Shown here in pieces: positions 1 to 8,023 of a DNA stretch of 41,183 nt. Every line of letters begins with the position of its first letter. Positions within the stretch are counted from its first letter, which is position 1. The notes below the pieces were generated by a model, which saw only the letters and a program-made list of their open reading frames with translations, was not told the origin of the DNA and ran no database searches. Source of the stretch: an uncultured Desulfovibrio sp. (GTDB taxonomy: Bacteria > Desulfobacterota > Desulfovibrionia > Desulfovibrionales > Desulfovibrionaceae); NCBI GenBank assembly GCA_944327295.1, contig CALVHF010000012.1, positions 1 to 41,183 of the forward strand, in the 5' to 3' direction. The translations under genes and the position numbers were made by a program.

Positions 1-284
1 CAGGGTAGAAGCAGTCCTGCATCTTGACAAATGCCCTGCAAGTGCAAAAAGTTATCATGTACTCCATCAGGAGTGGCGGACAGAGCAGCATCTGCCGTCC
101 CAACTGAGCTTTGTCTTTTCCGAAGACAGGCGAGCGGAGCTGCGTGCGGCCCTGGGGCTGCCAGGCTAGGGGCTTTTCACCCCTCTTTTCCGCCACAGCT
201 TCGCATCCACCTTCCTGGCACCCGTACGCCTTCACTCCATGCAGGATCTGCCAGGATCCAGCAGAATCCAGCAGGATCACCCCC

Positions 285-602
285 ATGTCCGACAGCCATA
301 CCTTCACGCCCGACGGCGAGACCACAGTATTACTTGAGCCCCAGCTCAAGGAACCGCCCCGCTATGCCGTCTATCTGCACAACGACAATTACACGACCAT
401 GGACTTTGTAGTCATGATCCTCAGGGAAGTCTTCTTCAAGAACGAGGAAGAAGCCATTGCCCTCATGCTCAAGGTACATACCGAGGGCATTGCCAAGTGC
501 GGCTCCTATGTCAAGGAAATCGCCCAGACAAAGATCCTGCAGGTGGCGGACAGGGCCAGGCTGGCAGGCTTTCCCCTGCTGTGCACCATGGAAGAGGAAT
601 AG
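285..602 (+). CDS. clpS: ATP-dependent Clp protease adaptor ClpS
   Basis: Adaptor that binds N-terminal Leu, Phe, Tyr or Trp of substrates and hands them to ClpA for degradation by ClpAP in the cytosol (family knowledge). The 105-residue product has the family core: the loop LHNDNYTTM (residues 31-39), in which N33, D34, M39 and H65 match the pocket that holds the substrate amino group, and the ending PLLCTMEEE. The second Asp of the usual NDD loop is Asn here. The frame stays open upstream to 111, but that part looks non-coding, so I chose the ATG at 285; no strong ribosome site precedes it. The gene is followed at 209 bp by clpA and then by aat, the usual functional partners. Family assignment is secure; the start is fairly secure. 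Confidence 0.95.
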   Translation: MSDSHTFTPDGETTVLLEPQLKEPPRYAVYLHNDNYTTMDFVVMILREVFFKNEEEAIALMLKVHTEGIAKCGSYVKEIAQTKILQVADRARLAGFPLLCTMEEE

Positions 603-811
603 GGCCTGAACGTCTTTCCCAAGGAAGGCGTTCCCGAAACGCTCTGCTGCACCCTGCACTTTCAGACCTTTCAGGACATGCCTGCACTGCCCGTGCCGAA
701 ATCTGTCCCCTTTTTCGGACGTTTCATCCCGGCATCACCTATCACGGCAAATCCAGTTTCAAGGAGGCGGCGTCTCCCCTGTCCAGCGGGGGATGCGCCG
801 ATTGTTTCATA

Positions 812-3313
812 ATGAACTTCAGCAAAATGACTCGTGTTGTCATCCGCGAGGCCATGCTCGAGGCACAGCGCCGCAGACACGCCGTGCTCACCGTTGAGCA
901 TGTCCTCTATGCCTATACAAGGATCATGCGCGGCCGCGTGCTCCTGGAAGGGTGCGGCGTGTCTGTGGCCATGCTGCGGGAACAGCTTGAGGGCTTTTTC
1001 CGCTCCTACATGGAAGTGGTCCCGGACGAGAGCAAGATTGAAATCATGCAGACCGTTGCCCTGAGCCGGGTCTTTGACCGGGCCATCACCTCCATGACGG
1101 CTGCAGGCAGGGACATCATCGACCTTGGCACCATCCTAGTGGCCATCATGCAGGACGAAGACAACCATGCCGTCTACTATTTGCGCCGCCAGGGCGTGAC
1201 CACCCTGGACGTGGAGCGCTACGTCTCCCACGGCTACAGGGAAGACGCCGAGGAGGCCGAGCGGGCCGCCCGCAGAGGAAACGCCTCCGATGCACCGGAA
1301 GACGGGGACGGAGAGCGCCACAAGAAAGAGAAGCCCGGCAAGGCCCTTGAAAAGTTCACCACGGATCTCACGGCCCAGGCACGAGCCGGCAAGCTCGATC
1401 CCCTGGTTGGCCGAACAAAAGAGCTGGACCGCACCATCGAGGTGCTCTGCCGCAGGCGCAAGAACAACCCCCTCTTTGTGGGCGACCCGGGCGTGGGCAA
1501 GACCGCCATGGCCGAGGGCCTGGCCCTGCGCATTGCCGAAGGCCGGGTGCCCGAGATCTTTGCCGGCACAAGCGTCTATGCACTGGACCTGGGTCTGGTG
1601 CTTGCCGGCAGCCGCTACCGCGGCGACTTCGAGGCCCGCTTCAAGGACATTGTGAAGGAGCTGCAGGAAAAGAAGAGCGCCATCCTCTTCATTGACGAGA
1701 TCCACACCATTGTCGGTGCCGGATCCACGTCCGGCGGCGCCATGGATGCCTCCAATCTCTTGAAGCCCCTGCTTGCCAGCGGCGACTTGCGCTGCATGGG
1801 CTCCACCACCTACGAAGAGTTCCGCAACCATTTTGAAAAGGACCGTGCCCTGGCCCGGCGCTTCCAGCGCATCGACATCCACGAGCCTTCCAGGGAAGAC
1901 TGCCTGGACATTCTCCTCGGCTTGCAGCAGCGCTATGCGGACCACCACCATGTGACCTATTCCGAGCCCGTGCTCAGGGCCATGGTGGACCTCTCGGCCC
2001 GCCATGTGCGCGACAGGCTGCTGCCGGACAAGGCCATTGACGTGATGGACGAGGCCGGAGCCTCGGTGCACCTGCTCTCCATGGGCCTGGTCTGCGATGC
2101 GGCCGAAAACGACGACAAGGACACGAAAGCGCAGGCAGAGGCAGCCTCGCAGGAGTCCACGGCGCCCTCCATTACGGTCCAGGACATCCTGGCCCAGGAT
2201 CTCGAGGACGAAGCCAAGGTCGCCGAAGACACGCAGGCTGCGGACGCCAGAGCCGCATCCGGACAGGACACGCCTGCCCGGTCCGAGCAAAAGGAGGAGG
2301 CTCCCGAAGAGCGGCCGGCCGTCACCATCGAGGATGTGGAGCGCATTGTAGCCCGCATGGCCGGCATTCCCGTGCGCACGGTCTCAGGATCCGAGAGGGA
2401 TCGCCTCTCCCGCCTGGAAAGCGATCTGAAGGCCCGGGTCTTTGGCCAGGACGAGGCCATAGAGCTCACGGTGCGCGCCATCCTGCGCTCCAGGGCAGGC
2501 CTTGGCCAAGCCAACCGTCCGGCAGGCTCCTTCCTCTTCTACGGCCCCACCGGTGTGGGCAAGACCGAAGTGGCCAAGTCCCTGGCCGATGTCATGGGCG
2601 TGGAGTTTTTGCGCTACGACATGAGCGAGTACATGGAAAAGCACTCCGTCTCCAGGCTCATTGGTGCGCCTCCAGGCTATGTGGGCTACGATCAGGGCGG
2701 CCTGCTCACCGAGGCCGTGCGCAAGGCGCCCTACTCCGTGGTGCTGCTCGACGAAATCGAAAAGGCCCATCCCGACATCTTCAATGTCCTGCTCCAGGTC
2801 ATGGACGATGCCACTCTGACGGACAATACCGGCAGGAAGACGGACTTTTCCAATGTCATCCTCATCATGACCTCCAATGCCGGCACCTTTGAAATGAACC
2901 AGGCCACCCTGGGGTTTGGCCAGAGCAAGCCCAAGGATGCCGCTCGCAAGGCCCTGAAGGCCGTGGAAGGCCTGTTTACGCCCGAGTTCCGCAACAGGCT
3001 CGATGCCATGATTCCCTTCCGCAGCCTGACTCCGGACATGATGCTCCACATTGTGGACAAGTTCATGGCCGAAATTAAGGCCTCCCTGGCAGAGCGCCAT
3101 GTGGAGCTCACCCTGAGCACAAAGGCCAGGGAGTGGCTCGCTGCCCGGGGCTTTGACCCTGGCATGGGCGCCCGGCCCCTGCGCCGTCTCCTGCGCAACG
3201 AGGTGGAGGACAAGCTTGCCCGCGAGCTCCTCTTCGGCTCCCTGCAGCACGGCGGCAGCGCCTGCCTGGAATTGGAGGAAGAGCGCGACGAGCTTGTGCT
3301 TGTGGACGCGTAA
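812..3313 (+). CDS. clpA: ATP-dependent Clp protease ATP-binding subunit ClpA
   Basis: AAA+ unfoldase that partners ClpP and receives N-degron substrates from ClpS. The 833 residues contain an N-terminal Clp repeat domain (about 1-150), D1 with Walker A GDPGVGKT (224-231) and Walker B ILFIDE (291-296), and D2 with Walker A GPTGVGKT (578-585) and Walker B VVLLDE (643-648). LGF at 700-702 sits where the ClpP-docking loop is expected. No ClpB-type middle coiled coil is seen. Between D1 and D2 (about 424-503) there is an 80-residue linker rich in Asp, Glu, Ala and Gln that makes the protein longer than the roughly 758-residue E. coli ClpA. The reading frame is open far upstream and even overlaps clpS; the ATG at 812 begins the conserved N-domain. 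AAGGAGG at 763-769 is too distant to decide the start. Confidence 0.96.
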   Translation: MNFSKMTRVVIREAMLEAQRRRHAVLTVEHVLYAYTRIMRGRVLLEGCGVSVAMLREQLEGFFRSYMEVVPDESKIEIMQTVALSRVFDRAITSMTAAGRDIIDLGTILVAIMQDEDNHAVYYLRRQGVTTLDVERYVSHGYREDAEEAERAARRGNASDAPEDGDGERHKKEKPGKALEKFTTDLTAQARAGKLDPLVGRTKELDRTIEVLCRRRKNNPLFVGDPGVGKTAMAEGLALRIAEGRVPEIFAGTSVYALDLGLVLAGSRYRGDFEARFKDIVKELQEKKSAILFIDEIHTIVGAGSTSGGAMDASNLLKPLLASGDLRCMGSTTYEEFRNHFEKDRALARRFQRIDIHEPSREDCLDILLGLQQRYADHHHVTYSEPVLRAMVDLSARHVRDRLLPDKAIDVMDEAGASVHLLSMGLVCDAAENDDKDTKAQAEAASQESTAPSITVQDILAQDLEDEAKVAEDTQAADARAASGQDTPARSEQKEEAPEERPAVTIEDVERIVARMAGIPVRTVSGSERDRLSRLESDLKARVFGQDEAIELTVRAILRSRAGLGQANRPAGSFLFYGPTGVGKTEVAKSLADVMGVEFLRYDMSEYMEKHSVSRLIGAPPGYVGYDQGGLLTEAVRKAPYSVVLLDEIEKAHPDIFNVLLQVMDDATLTDNTGRKTDFSNVILIMTSNAGTFEMNQATLGFGQSKPKDAARKALKAVEGLFTPEFRNRLDAMIPFRSLTPDMMLHIVDKFMAEIKASLAERHVELTLSTKAREWLAARGFDPGMGARPLRRLLRNEVEDKLARELLFGSLQHGGSACLELEEERDELVLVDA

Positions 3314-3379
3314 GGCGCACAGGCGCCAGTCGCGCAAGACTGGACGCGTCCTTCTCAATGGACTGACAAGGACGCACGG

Positions 3380-3409
3380 CAGGATCCCTGCCCTTTTGCG
3401 GGGATCCTG
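3380..3409 (+). terminator. Hairpin between clpA and aat (terminator or attenuator)
   Basis: A 12-bp stem (one G-T pair) with a 6-nt loop lies 66 bp after the clpA stop: CAGGATCCC pairs with GGGATCCTG, and the inner TGC with GCG. A mixed C/T stretch rather than a pure T-run follows, so partial termination that lowers aat relative to clpA is possible. The structure is seen; the role is inferred. Confidence 0.5.
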
Positions 3410-3496
3410 TCCTCTTTCATATGGTCTGCCGTTCCCTGCCGTTGTCCGGGGGCGGCAGACTGTCTTTTTTTCCAGGATTTTTTCAGGACGTGCACC

Positions 3497-4468
3497 GTGG
3501 CCTACAAGACTTTTCTGGGCATACCCGGTTTCGGGGACCTCATCCGCGAGCTGGCCGGACGCTTTCCGGACACATCCCTGGCCCATCCCGAGGGCGTACT
3601 CTGCAGGGGCGGCGACCTGAGTCTGCCCACCCTGCTTGCGGCCTACAGCAGGGGCATCTTTCCCTGGTTCGACAAGGACTCGCCCATTCTGTGGTGGAGT
3701 CCGGATCCGCGCTGCGTCATTCTGCCGGAGGAATACCATCTGCCAAGGCGCTCCAGGCGCTCATTACGCCACAAGCACTTTGCCATCACGCTTGACCAGG
3801 CCTTTGAGCAGGTCATCAGCTCCTGCGGCAAGCGTGCGCAAACCTGGATTACTCCCGACATTGTGGAGAGCTTTCTTGTGCTCCATGCCACAGGCTTTGC
3901 CCATTCCGTGGAAGCCTGGCTGGACGACCGGCTTGTGGGCGGCCTCTACGGCCTGGCTCTTGGGAGGGCCTTTTTCGGGGAGTCCATGTTCCATACCGAA
4001 TCCGAGGCCTCCAGAGCCTGTCTGGCGGCCCTTGTCGCTCTCATGAAGGAGAGGGGCATGACGCTTTTGGACTGCCAGCAGGAAACGCCGCACATCATGG
4101 CCCAGGGAGGACGCCTCCTGCCACGCCGGGAGTTTGAACGCAGGCTTGCCCAGGCCCTGGCAGCACCGGAACTGGGGACACAGGAAGTTCCTCAGACACA
4201 AGGAGCGCAGGAAACTGGAGAAAGAGTCCTCTACCGGGCGCACCCGCAGGATCTGTCTGGCACCGGTGGTACGGATCTTCTGGCCCACGGCAGTACAAAC
4301 CGGCAGGGCACAGACGAAGAAGGAGACAAAGCGTGCGCGCCAGACAATGCCCTTGCCCGCGAGTATGTGGATCTGCCCGAACAGAGGAAGTCGCTGTGGC
4401 CTTATCTTCCCTGGCGCACGTCCTATGTTCATGAGGAAGGTGGCTGGAAGCCCGTGATCGCCCCCTGA
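3497..4468 (+). CDS. aat: Leucyl/phenylalanyl-tRNA-protein transferase with C-terminal extension
   Basis: Transfers Leu or Phe from aminoacyl-tRNA to proteins with N-terminal Lys or Arg, creating the degrons read by ClpS (family knowledge). Family signatures are GGDLSLPTLLAAYSRGIFPWF-type sequence at residues 38-58, WWSPDPR (66-72), FFGESMF (159-165) and the LDCQ...PH stretch near 191-199. The start is GTG at 3497; the conserved N-terminal part begins close to it. The transferase domain ends around residue 224, which matches the usual length of about 234, but the frame continues for roughly 100 more residues (to 323) that I cannot assign; this part is polar and ends with aromatic and proline residues. 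The gene follows clpA on the same strand and converges with the sigma-54 regulator gene. Confidence 0.94.
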   Translation: MAYKTFLGIPGFGDLIRELAGRFPDTSLAHPEGVLCRGGDLSLPTLLAAYSRGIFPWFDKDSPILWWSPDPRCVILPEEYHLPRRSRRSLRHKHFAITLDQAFEQVISSCGKRAQTWITPDIVESFLVLHATGFAHSVEAWLDDRLVGGLYGLALGRAFFGESMFHTESEASRACLAALVALMKERGMTLLDCQQETPHIMAQGGRLLPRREFERRLAQALAAPELGTQEVPQTQGAQETGERVLYRAHPQDLSGTGGTDLLAHGSTNRQGTDEEGDKACAPDNALAREYVDLPEQRKSLWPYLPWRTSYVHEEGGWKPVIAP

Positions 4469-4557
4469 TCAGGACCCGTGCTCTGTCCGTGACCTGCCAA
4501 GGCACAGGACACTTCAGAAACTGTCTCTTCCAGAAGCGTCCTGCAGGAAAGCGTCTC

Positions 4558-7500
4558 TCAGGAACGTGTCGGACTGCCGGCCTCCCGGTCCGTGCCGTAG
4601 GCCATGGAGCGCGCATCGAGCTGGTACTCCCTGATTTTCTTGTACAGGGTGGAGCGCTTCATGCCCAGGATCTGCAGGGCTCCTCCAGGCCCGTTGATCC
4701 GGCCCCTGGTCTGTTTCAGGACATAGGCAATGTAGTTCTTCTCCAGCTCATCGAGAGTGGGCAGTGCCGCAAAGAAGTGCGCCATATCCTGCTGCTGCCT
4801 GGCAGGACGGTCTGCTCCGGACCGCTGCCCTGTCAGATCAAAATGTACACGGTCGTTGTCCGAAAGAATGACGGCCCGCTCTATGACACTTTTCAGCTCG
4901 CGGATGTTGCCTGGCCAGGGGTACTTCGTGAGCTGTTCCATCTCCTCGTCGGCAATGTCCGTAATGGTGCGCTGATAGCGCAGGGCATACTGCTGGAGAA
5001 AGAGTCTGGCCAGCATGGGGATGTCTTCCCTGCGCTGCCTCAAAGACGGCAAGGAGATGGGAATGACGGCCACACGGTAATAGAGGTCCTCCCTGAAGCG
5101 GCCTTCAGCCACCATCTTCTTGAGATCCCTGTTGGTGGCTGTCACCAGACGGAAATCCGAATGGATTTCCTGGGTGCCGCCTATGCGCAAAAAGGCCTTT
5201 TCCTGCAGGACACGCAACAGCTTGACCTGCAGCGAGAGCGGTATTTCCCCAAGCTCATCGATGAAGAGCGTGCCCTGACTGGCCAGCTCGAACAGGCCTA
5301 TCTTCTGCTTCTGGGCGCCTGTGAAGGCACCCTTCTCGTAGCCGAAGCACTCGCTCTCGAACAGGCTCTCTGTCATGCCGGCAGGGTTTACGGCCACAAA
5401 GAGTCCGGAGCGCCTGCTGTGGGCGTGAATGCGCCGGGCCAGGATTTCCTTGCCCACTCCTGTCTCGCCCAGGATGAGAATGGACGCGTCCGAGCGGGCT
5501 GCCGTGTCAACCTGCTGTATGAGCTGCTGCATGGAGGTACCGTAGAAAAACTCCGTCTGCCGCTTTTGTTCGGTGGCCTGACGCACGCGCTCAAGGGCCG
5601 TGTTCTCACGGGCATGTATCTTGTCATACCAAAGCAGAGCCTTGTGCAGCTCCACGGCTGCAATCCGGGCAATGCGGTCAAAGACCGAGCGTTCCTGCAG
5701 ATCAATGCGGTGCTGCAGATATCTGCAGTAGGCAAAGAAGCAGAGATCCGTGCCGTCCATTCGGGCAGCGGGCAGCCTGAGCACAAGGGCGCTGCCCAGG
5801 GCATTGCGTACACGGCAAAAGTCGGCATCGGTCTGAAAAAGGCTCCGTATTGTTGCGCGCAGATCGTGTTCCAGCTCATGGGCAGGAATATAGAAGCTTG
5901 AGACAAGCCTTCTCCTGCCGCCCTCCACGGCGAACAAACAGCCCCGCTCAAGCCCCAGGGCAGCACACAGGGCAGACATGAGATTCTGAAAGATGTCTTC
6001 CCTGCTCTCGGAATCTGTCAGTGCACTGAGCAGTTCGGAAAAGCGCGTGAGACAGGTCTCTGCCTCCGGGGTATCCAGTTCTTCCGGCGTGGGCAGCAGC
6101 TGCATGGGGCTTCGTGGTTCCGGGCAGTCGTACTGATGAAAGCGCCACAGCGTCTTCCATGCCTGGTCGTAGAGAGCATCCGCCTCCTCTGTCCTGCGCC
6201 CCTCGCTGTAGAGATAGCGTGCAAGTGCCAGACGAGATCTTGCTGCATCAAGGACTCCACGGGCTTCTTCAGCCAGCTCGAGACTGCGCCGCAGACGGGT
6301 TTCCGTATCGGCCATCGGCGTCCCCAGAGCCAGCATGGTGGTGGCATGCACCCGCAGGGCTGCGCTGCGAAAAAGAGGATTGGGGCTTTGCAAGCCTGCC
6401 TGAATCTCCGCTTCATAGCCGTAGCCCGGGATGTCGGGCAGTCCCAGACGCCTGAACGTGCCAAGGACCTCGAAAATCCAGGTAAAACCGTAATAGGGGC
6501 GCTTGGCGCCGTATCTGATGCACTGGTGCATGCCCTCGCTCAGGATACGATGGGCAACCTCGATTCTGCCGCACTGGAAATGATAGTAGGCCAGGCAGCG
6601 GCACGTCCAGAACCAGAGCTTGATTTCCGACTCCGGGTCCGTGCAGTGCAAAACCTCTGTCAGAAGCTCCATGCCCTGATCAAGCAACCCCACACGCAGC
6701 AGCTGATCGGAAAGATGCACCTTGTGCCATTTCACGGTCATCCGGTAGTCACGCTCCCTGGCTTCGAAAAGGGAAGCCAGCATGGGCGCAAGTCCGAGTT
6801 CCAGACGCCCAAGGGCACAGGCCGCACTGCCCATGTAGCGCAAACGCACTTCTTCCAAGTAGTCGAAGCTGTCTACGAAGAAGCCATCAGGGCACTGCAT
6901 CATGAAGGCTATGGCCTTTTCGTATTCGCCCTGCATGAAGTAGACGAGCCCCACGCCCGTGGAGGTGGAGGTCAGGATATCGCTGTCGCCCAGCCGCTGA
7001 ATGCGTTCCATGACCGTCCGCAGCAGAGTATGAGGCGAGGCCAGGTTGTGCATGTGGGAGAGATGGATCTGACAGCTCTCCATGAGATCCAGCATGATGA
7101 GATTGCGTTCATCGCCCATGTCCAGGGCAGCCTGACGTGCTGCCTGCAGCAGCATGACTGCCGTGGACTGCCTGTAGGAGAACATGATGGAGATGGACTG
7201 CAAATGCTTGACAATCTGCAGGTACTGCCGAATTTCTTCGTCACTGAGACTGGTCCAGGGAATGTCTGCAGCCAGCACAAGCAGGATGTCGATGCAGACC
7301 TGTACGGCAGCACTCTGATCAACCCGGGCATGCGTGCGCAGCACATCAAGAAGCAGGGTACAGCGCTCAAGAACGCTGCGCCCGGACTCCGGGAGCAATA
7401 CACGCAGCAGGAGATCCTCCGAGTGCAGCGTCTGTTCACTGAGCATGCGGGTCCGCACGCTGCGAACATGCTCTTCGGAACGCCGCTGCCAGTGGCTCGC

Positions 7501-7671
7501 ATCGACCTGGCTCAGACAGCCCACTTTCATCAAGGCGTCCAGAGACTCTTCCAGTGTGTCTGCCTCCTGCCCCATGAGCTGGACAAGGCTTCTTCGTGAC
7601 ACTGGCCGATCCAGCAGGACAAAGAGTGCTGTCAGACGCTGTACGGATACTGTGCTGAAAAGCTCTGGCAT
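4558..7671 (-). CDS. Sigma-54-dependent transcriptional activator with TPR-like sensor region
   Basis: Bacterial enhancer-binding protein of 1037 residues. The C-terminal third has the AAA+ domain with Walker A GETGVGKE (735-742), the sigma-54-contacting GAFTGA loop (781-786), the sequence FIDELGEIP and the REDLYYRV arginine-finger region. A Fis-type helix-turn-helix closes the protein (LGMKRSTLYKKIREY near the end). There is no response-regulator receiver domain. Instead, residues 1-60 resemble a winged helix, about 70-520 are helical and TPR-like, and about 540-690 look GAF-like, so the input is probably a small molecule or a protein partner (inference). I chose the ATG at 7671 because AGGAG lies just before it, rather than the upstream TTG. 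It is divergent from the permease at 8024; the palindrome at 7703-7727 lies 32 bp before its start, so autoregulation is possible. Confidence 0.93.
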   Translation of the reverse strand: MPELFSTVSVQRLTALFVLLDRPVSRRSLVQLMGQEADTLEESLDALMKVGCLSQVDASHWQRRSEEHVRSVRTRMLSEQTLHSEDLLLRVLLPESGRSVLERCTLLLDVLRTHARVDQSAAVQVCIDILLVLAADIPWTSLSDEEIRQYLQIVKHLQSISIMFSYRQSTAVMLLQAARQAALDMGDERNLIMLDLMESCQIHLSHMHNLASPHTLLRTVMERIQRLGDSDILTSTSTGVGLVYFMQGEYEKAIAFMMQCPDGFFVDSFDYLEEVRLRYMGSAACALGRLELGLAPMLASLFEARERDYRMTVKWHKVHLSDQLLRVGLLDQGMELLTEVLHCTDPESEIKLWFWTCRCLAYYHFQCGRIEVAHRILSEGMHQCIRYGAKRPYYGFTWIFEVLGTFRRLGLPDIPGYGYEAEIQAGLQSPNPLFRSAALRVHATTMLALGTPMADTETRLRRSLELAEEARGVLDAARSRLALARYLYSEGRRTEEADALYDQAWKTLWRFHQYDCPEPRSPMQLLPTPEELDTPEAETCLTRFSELLSALTDSESREDIFQNLMSALCAALGLERGCLFAVEGGRRRLVSSFYIPAHELEHDLRATIRSLFQTDADFCRVRNALGSALVLRLPAARMDGTDLCFFAYCRYLQHRIDLQERSVFDRIARIAAVELHKALLWYDKIHARENTALERVRQATEQKRQTEFFYGTSMQQLIQQVDTAARSDASILILGETGVGKEILARRIHAHSRRSGLFVAVNPAGMTESLFESECFGYEKGAFTGAQKQKIGLFELASQGTLFIDELGEIPLSLQVKLLRVLQEKAFLRIGGTQEIHSDFRLVTATNRDLKKMVAEGRFREDLYYRVAVIPISLPSLRQRREDIPMLARLFLQQYALRYQRTITDIADEEMEQLTKYPWPGNIRELKSVIERAVILSDNDRVHFDLTGQRSGADRPARQQQDMAHFFAALPTLDELEKNYIAYVLKQTRGRINGPGGALQILGMKRSTLYKKIREYQLDARSMAYGTDREAGSPTRS

Positions 7672-7702
7672 GATGTGCTCCTGTCGAGTTTGGCGCTCGC
7701 AC

Positions 7703-7727
7703 AAAAAGTCTCAATTTGAGACTTTTT
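7703..7727. promoter_or_regulatory. Perfect 25-nt palindrome, likely activator binding site
   Basis: Two 12-bp arms (AAAAAGTCTCAA and its exact complement) flank a single T. The centre lies about 115 bp upstream of the -24/-12 promoter, the normal distance for an enhancer site of a sigma-54 activator. It also sits just ahead of the activator gene's start codon, so it could repress or tune that gene as well. Symmetry and positions are seen; the binding partner is inferred. Confidence 0.75.
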
Positions 7728-7825
7728 CTATTTTATATATTTTATACATAACAGAGACAGAACTCTTGTGCAATATTTCTCAAAAAAAAACAAGAGTTAC
7801 AAATGTTTGTCATAAAATATTTTAC

Positions 7826-7841
7826 TGGCACACATATTGCT
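7826..7841 (+). promoter_or_regulatory. Sigma-54 (-24/-12) promoter of the permease gene
   Basis: TGGCACACATATTGCT matches the RpoN consensus TGGCAC-R-N4-TTGC-W at every defined position. Transcription would start near 7853 and give a leader of about 170 nt before the permease ATG at 8024. It lies in a very AT-rich gap next to a sigma-54 activator gene, which makes a chance match unlikely. Confidence 0.88.
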
Positions 7842-7953
7842 TAATATAAGACAGATAGGTTTCATAAATATTCTTTTAATTTAGATAAAACTAATAATAA
7901 TTTTAATATAAATTGTATTTTTTACATATATTAAAAAATATATAGGATATTTT

Positions 7954-7991
7954 TCTTGAAATTATTGTGACAGATTCATTAATTTTCAAGA
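7954..7991 (+). other. Inverted repeat in the permease leader
   Basis: TCTTGAAATTA and TAATTTTCAAGA form an 11-12 bp stem with one bulged base and a loop of about 15 nt, starting about 100 nt into the predicted leader and ending 32 nt before the start codon. It may fold in the mRNA or bind a regulator. No T-run follows, so it is not a terminator. The rest of 7728-8023 is AT-rich with no gene. Confidence 0.4.
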
Positions 7992-8023
7992 GTATTTGCC
8001 ACTTTAAACACGAGGGAAGTATC

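Noticed and set aside
24..58. TTGACA at 24-29 as a promoter for clpS
   Set aside because: No -10 box lies at 16-18 bp; the nearest TATCAT is 23 bp away.
4489..7599. Long plus-strand frames opposite the sigma-54 activator gene
   Set aside because: Shadows caused by high GC; the minus-strand protein has clear domains throughout.
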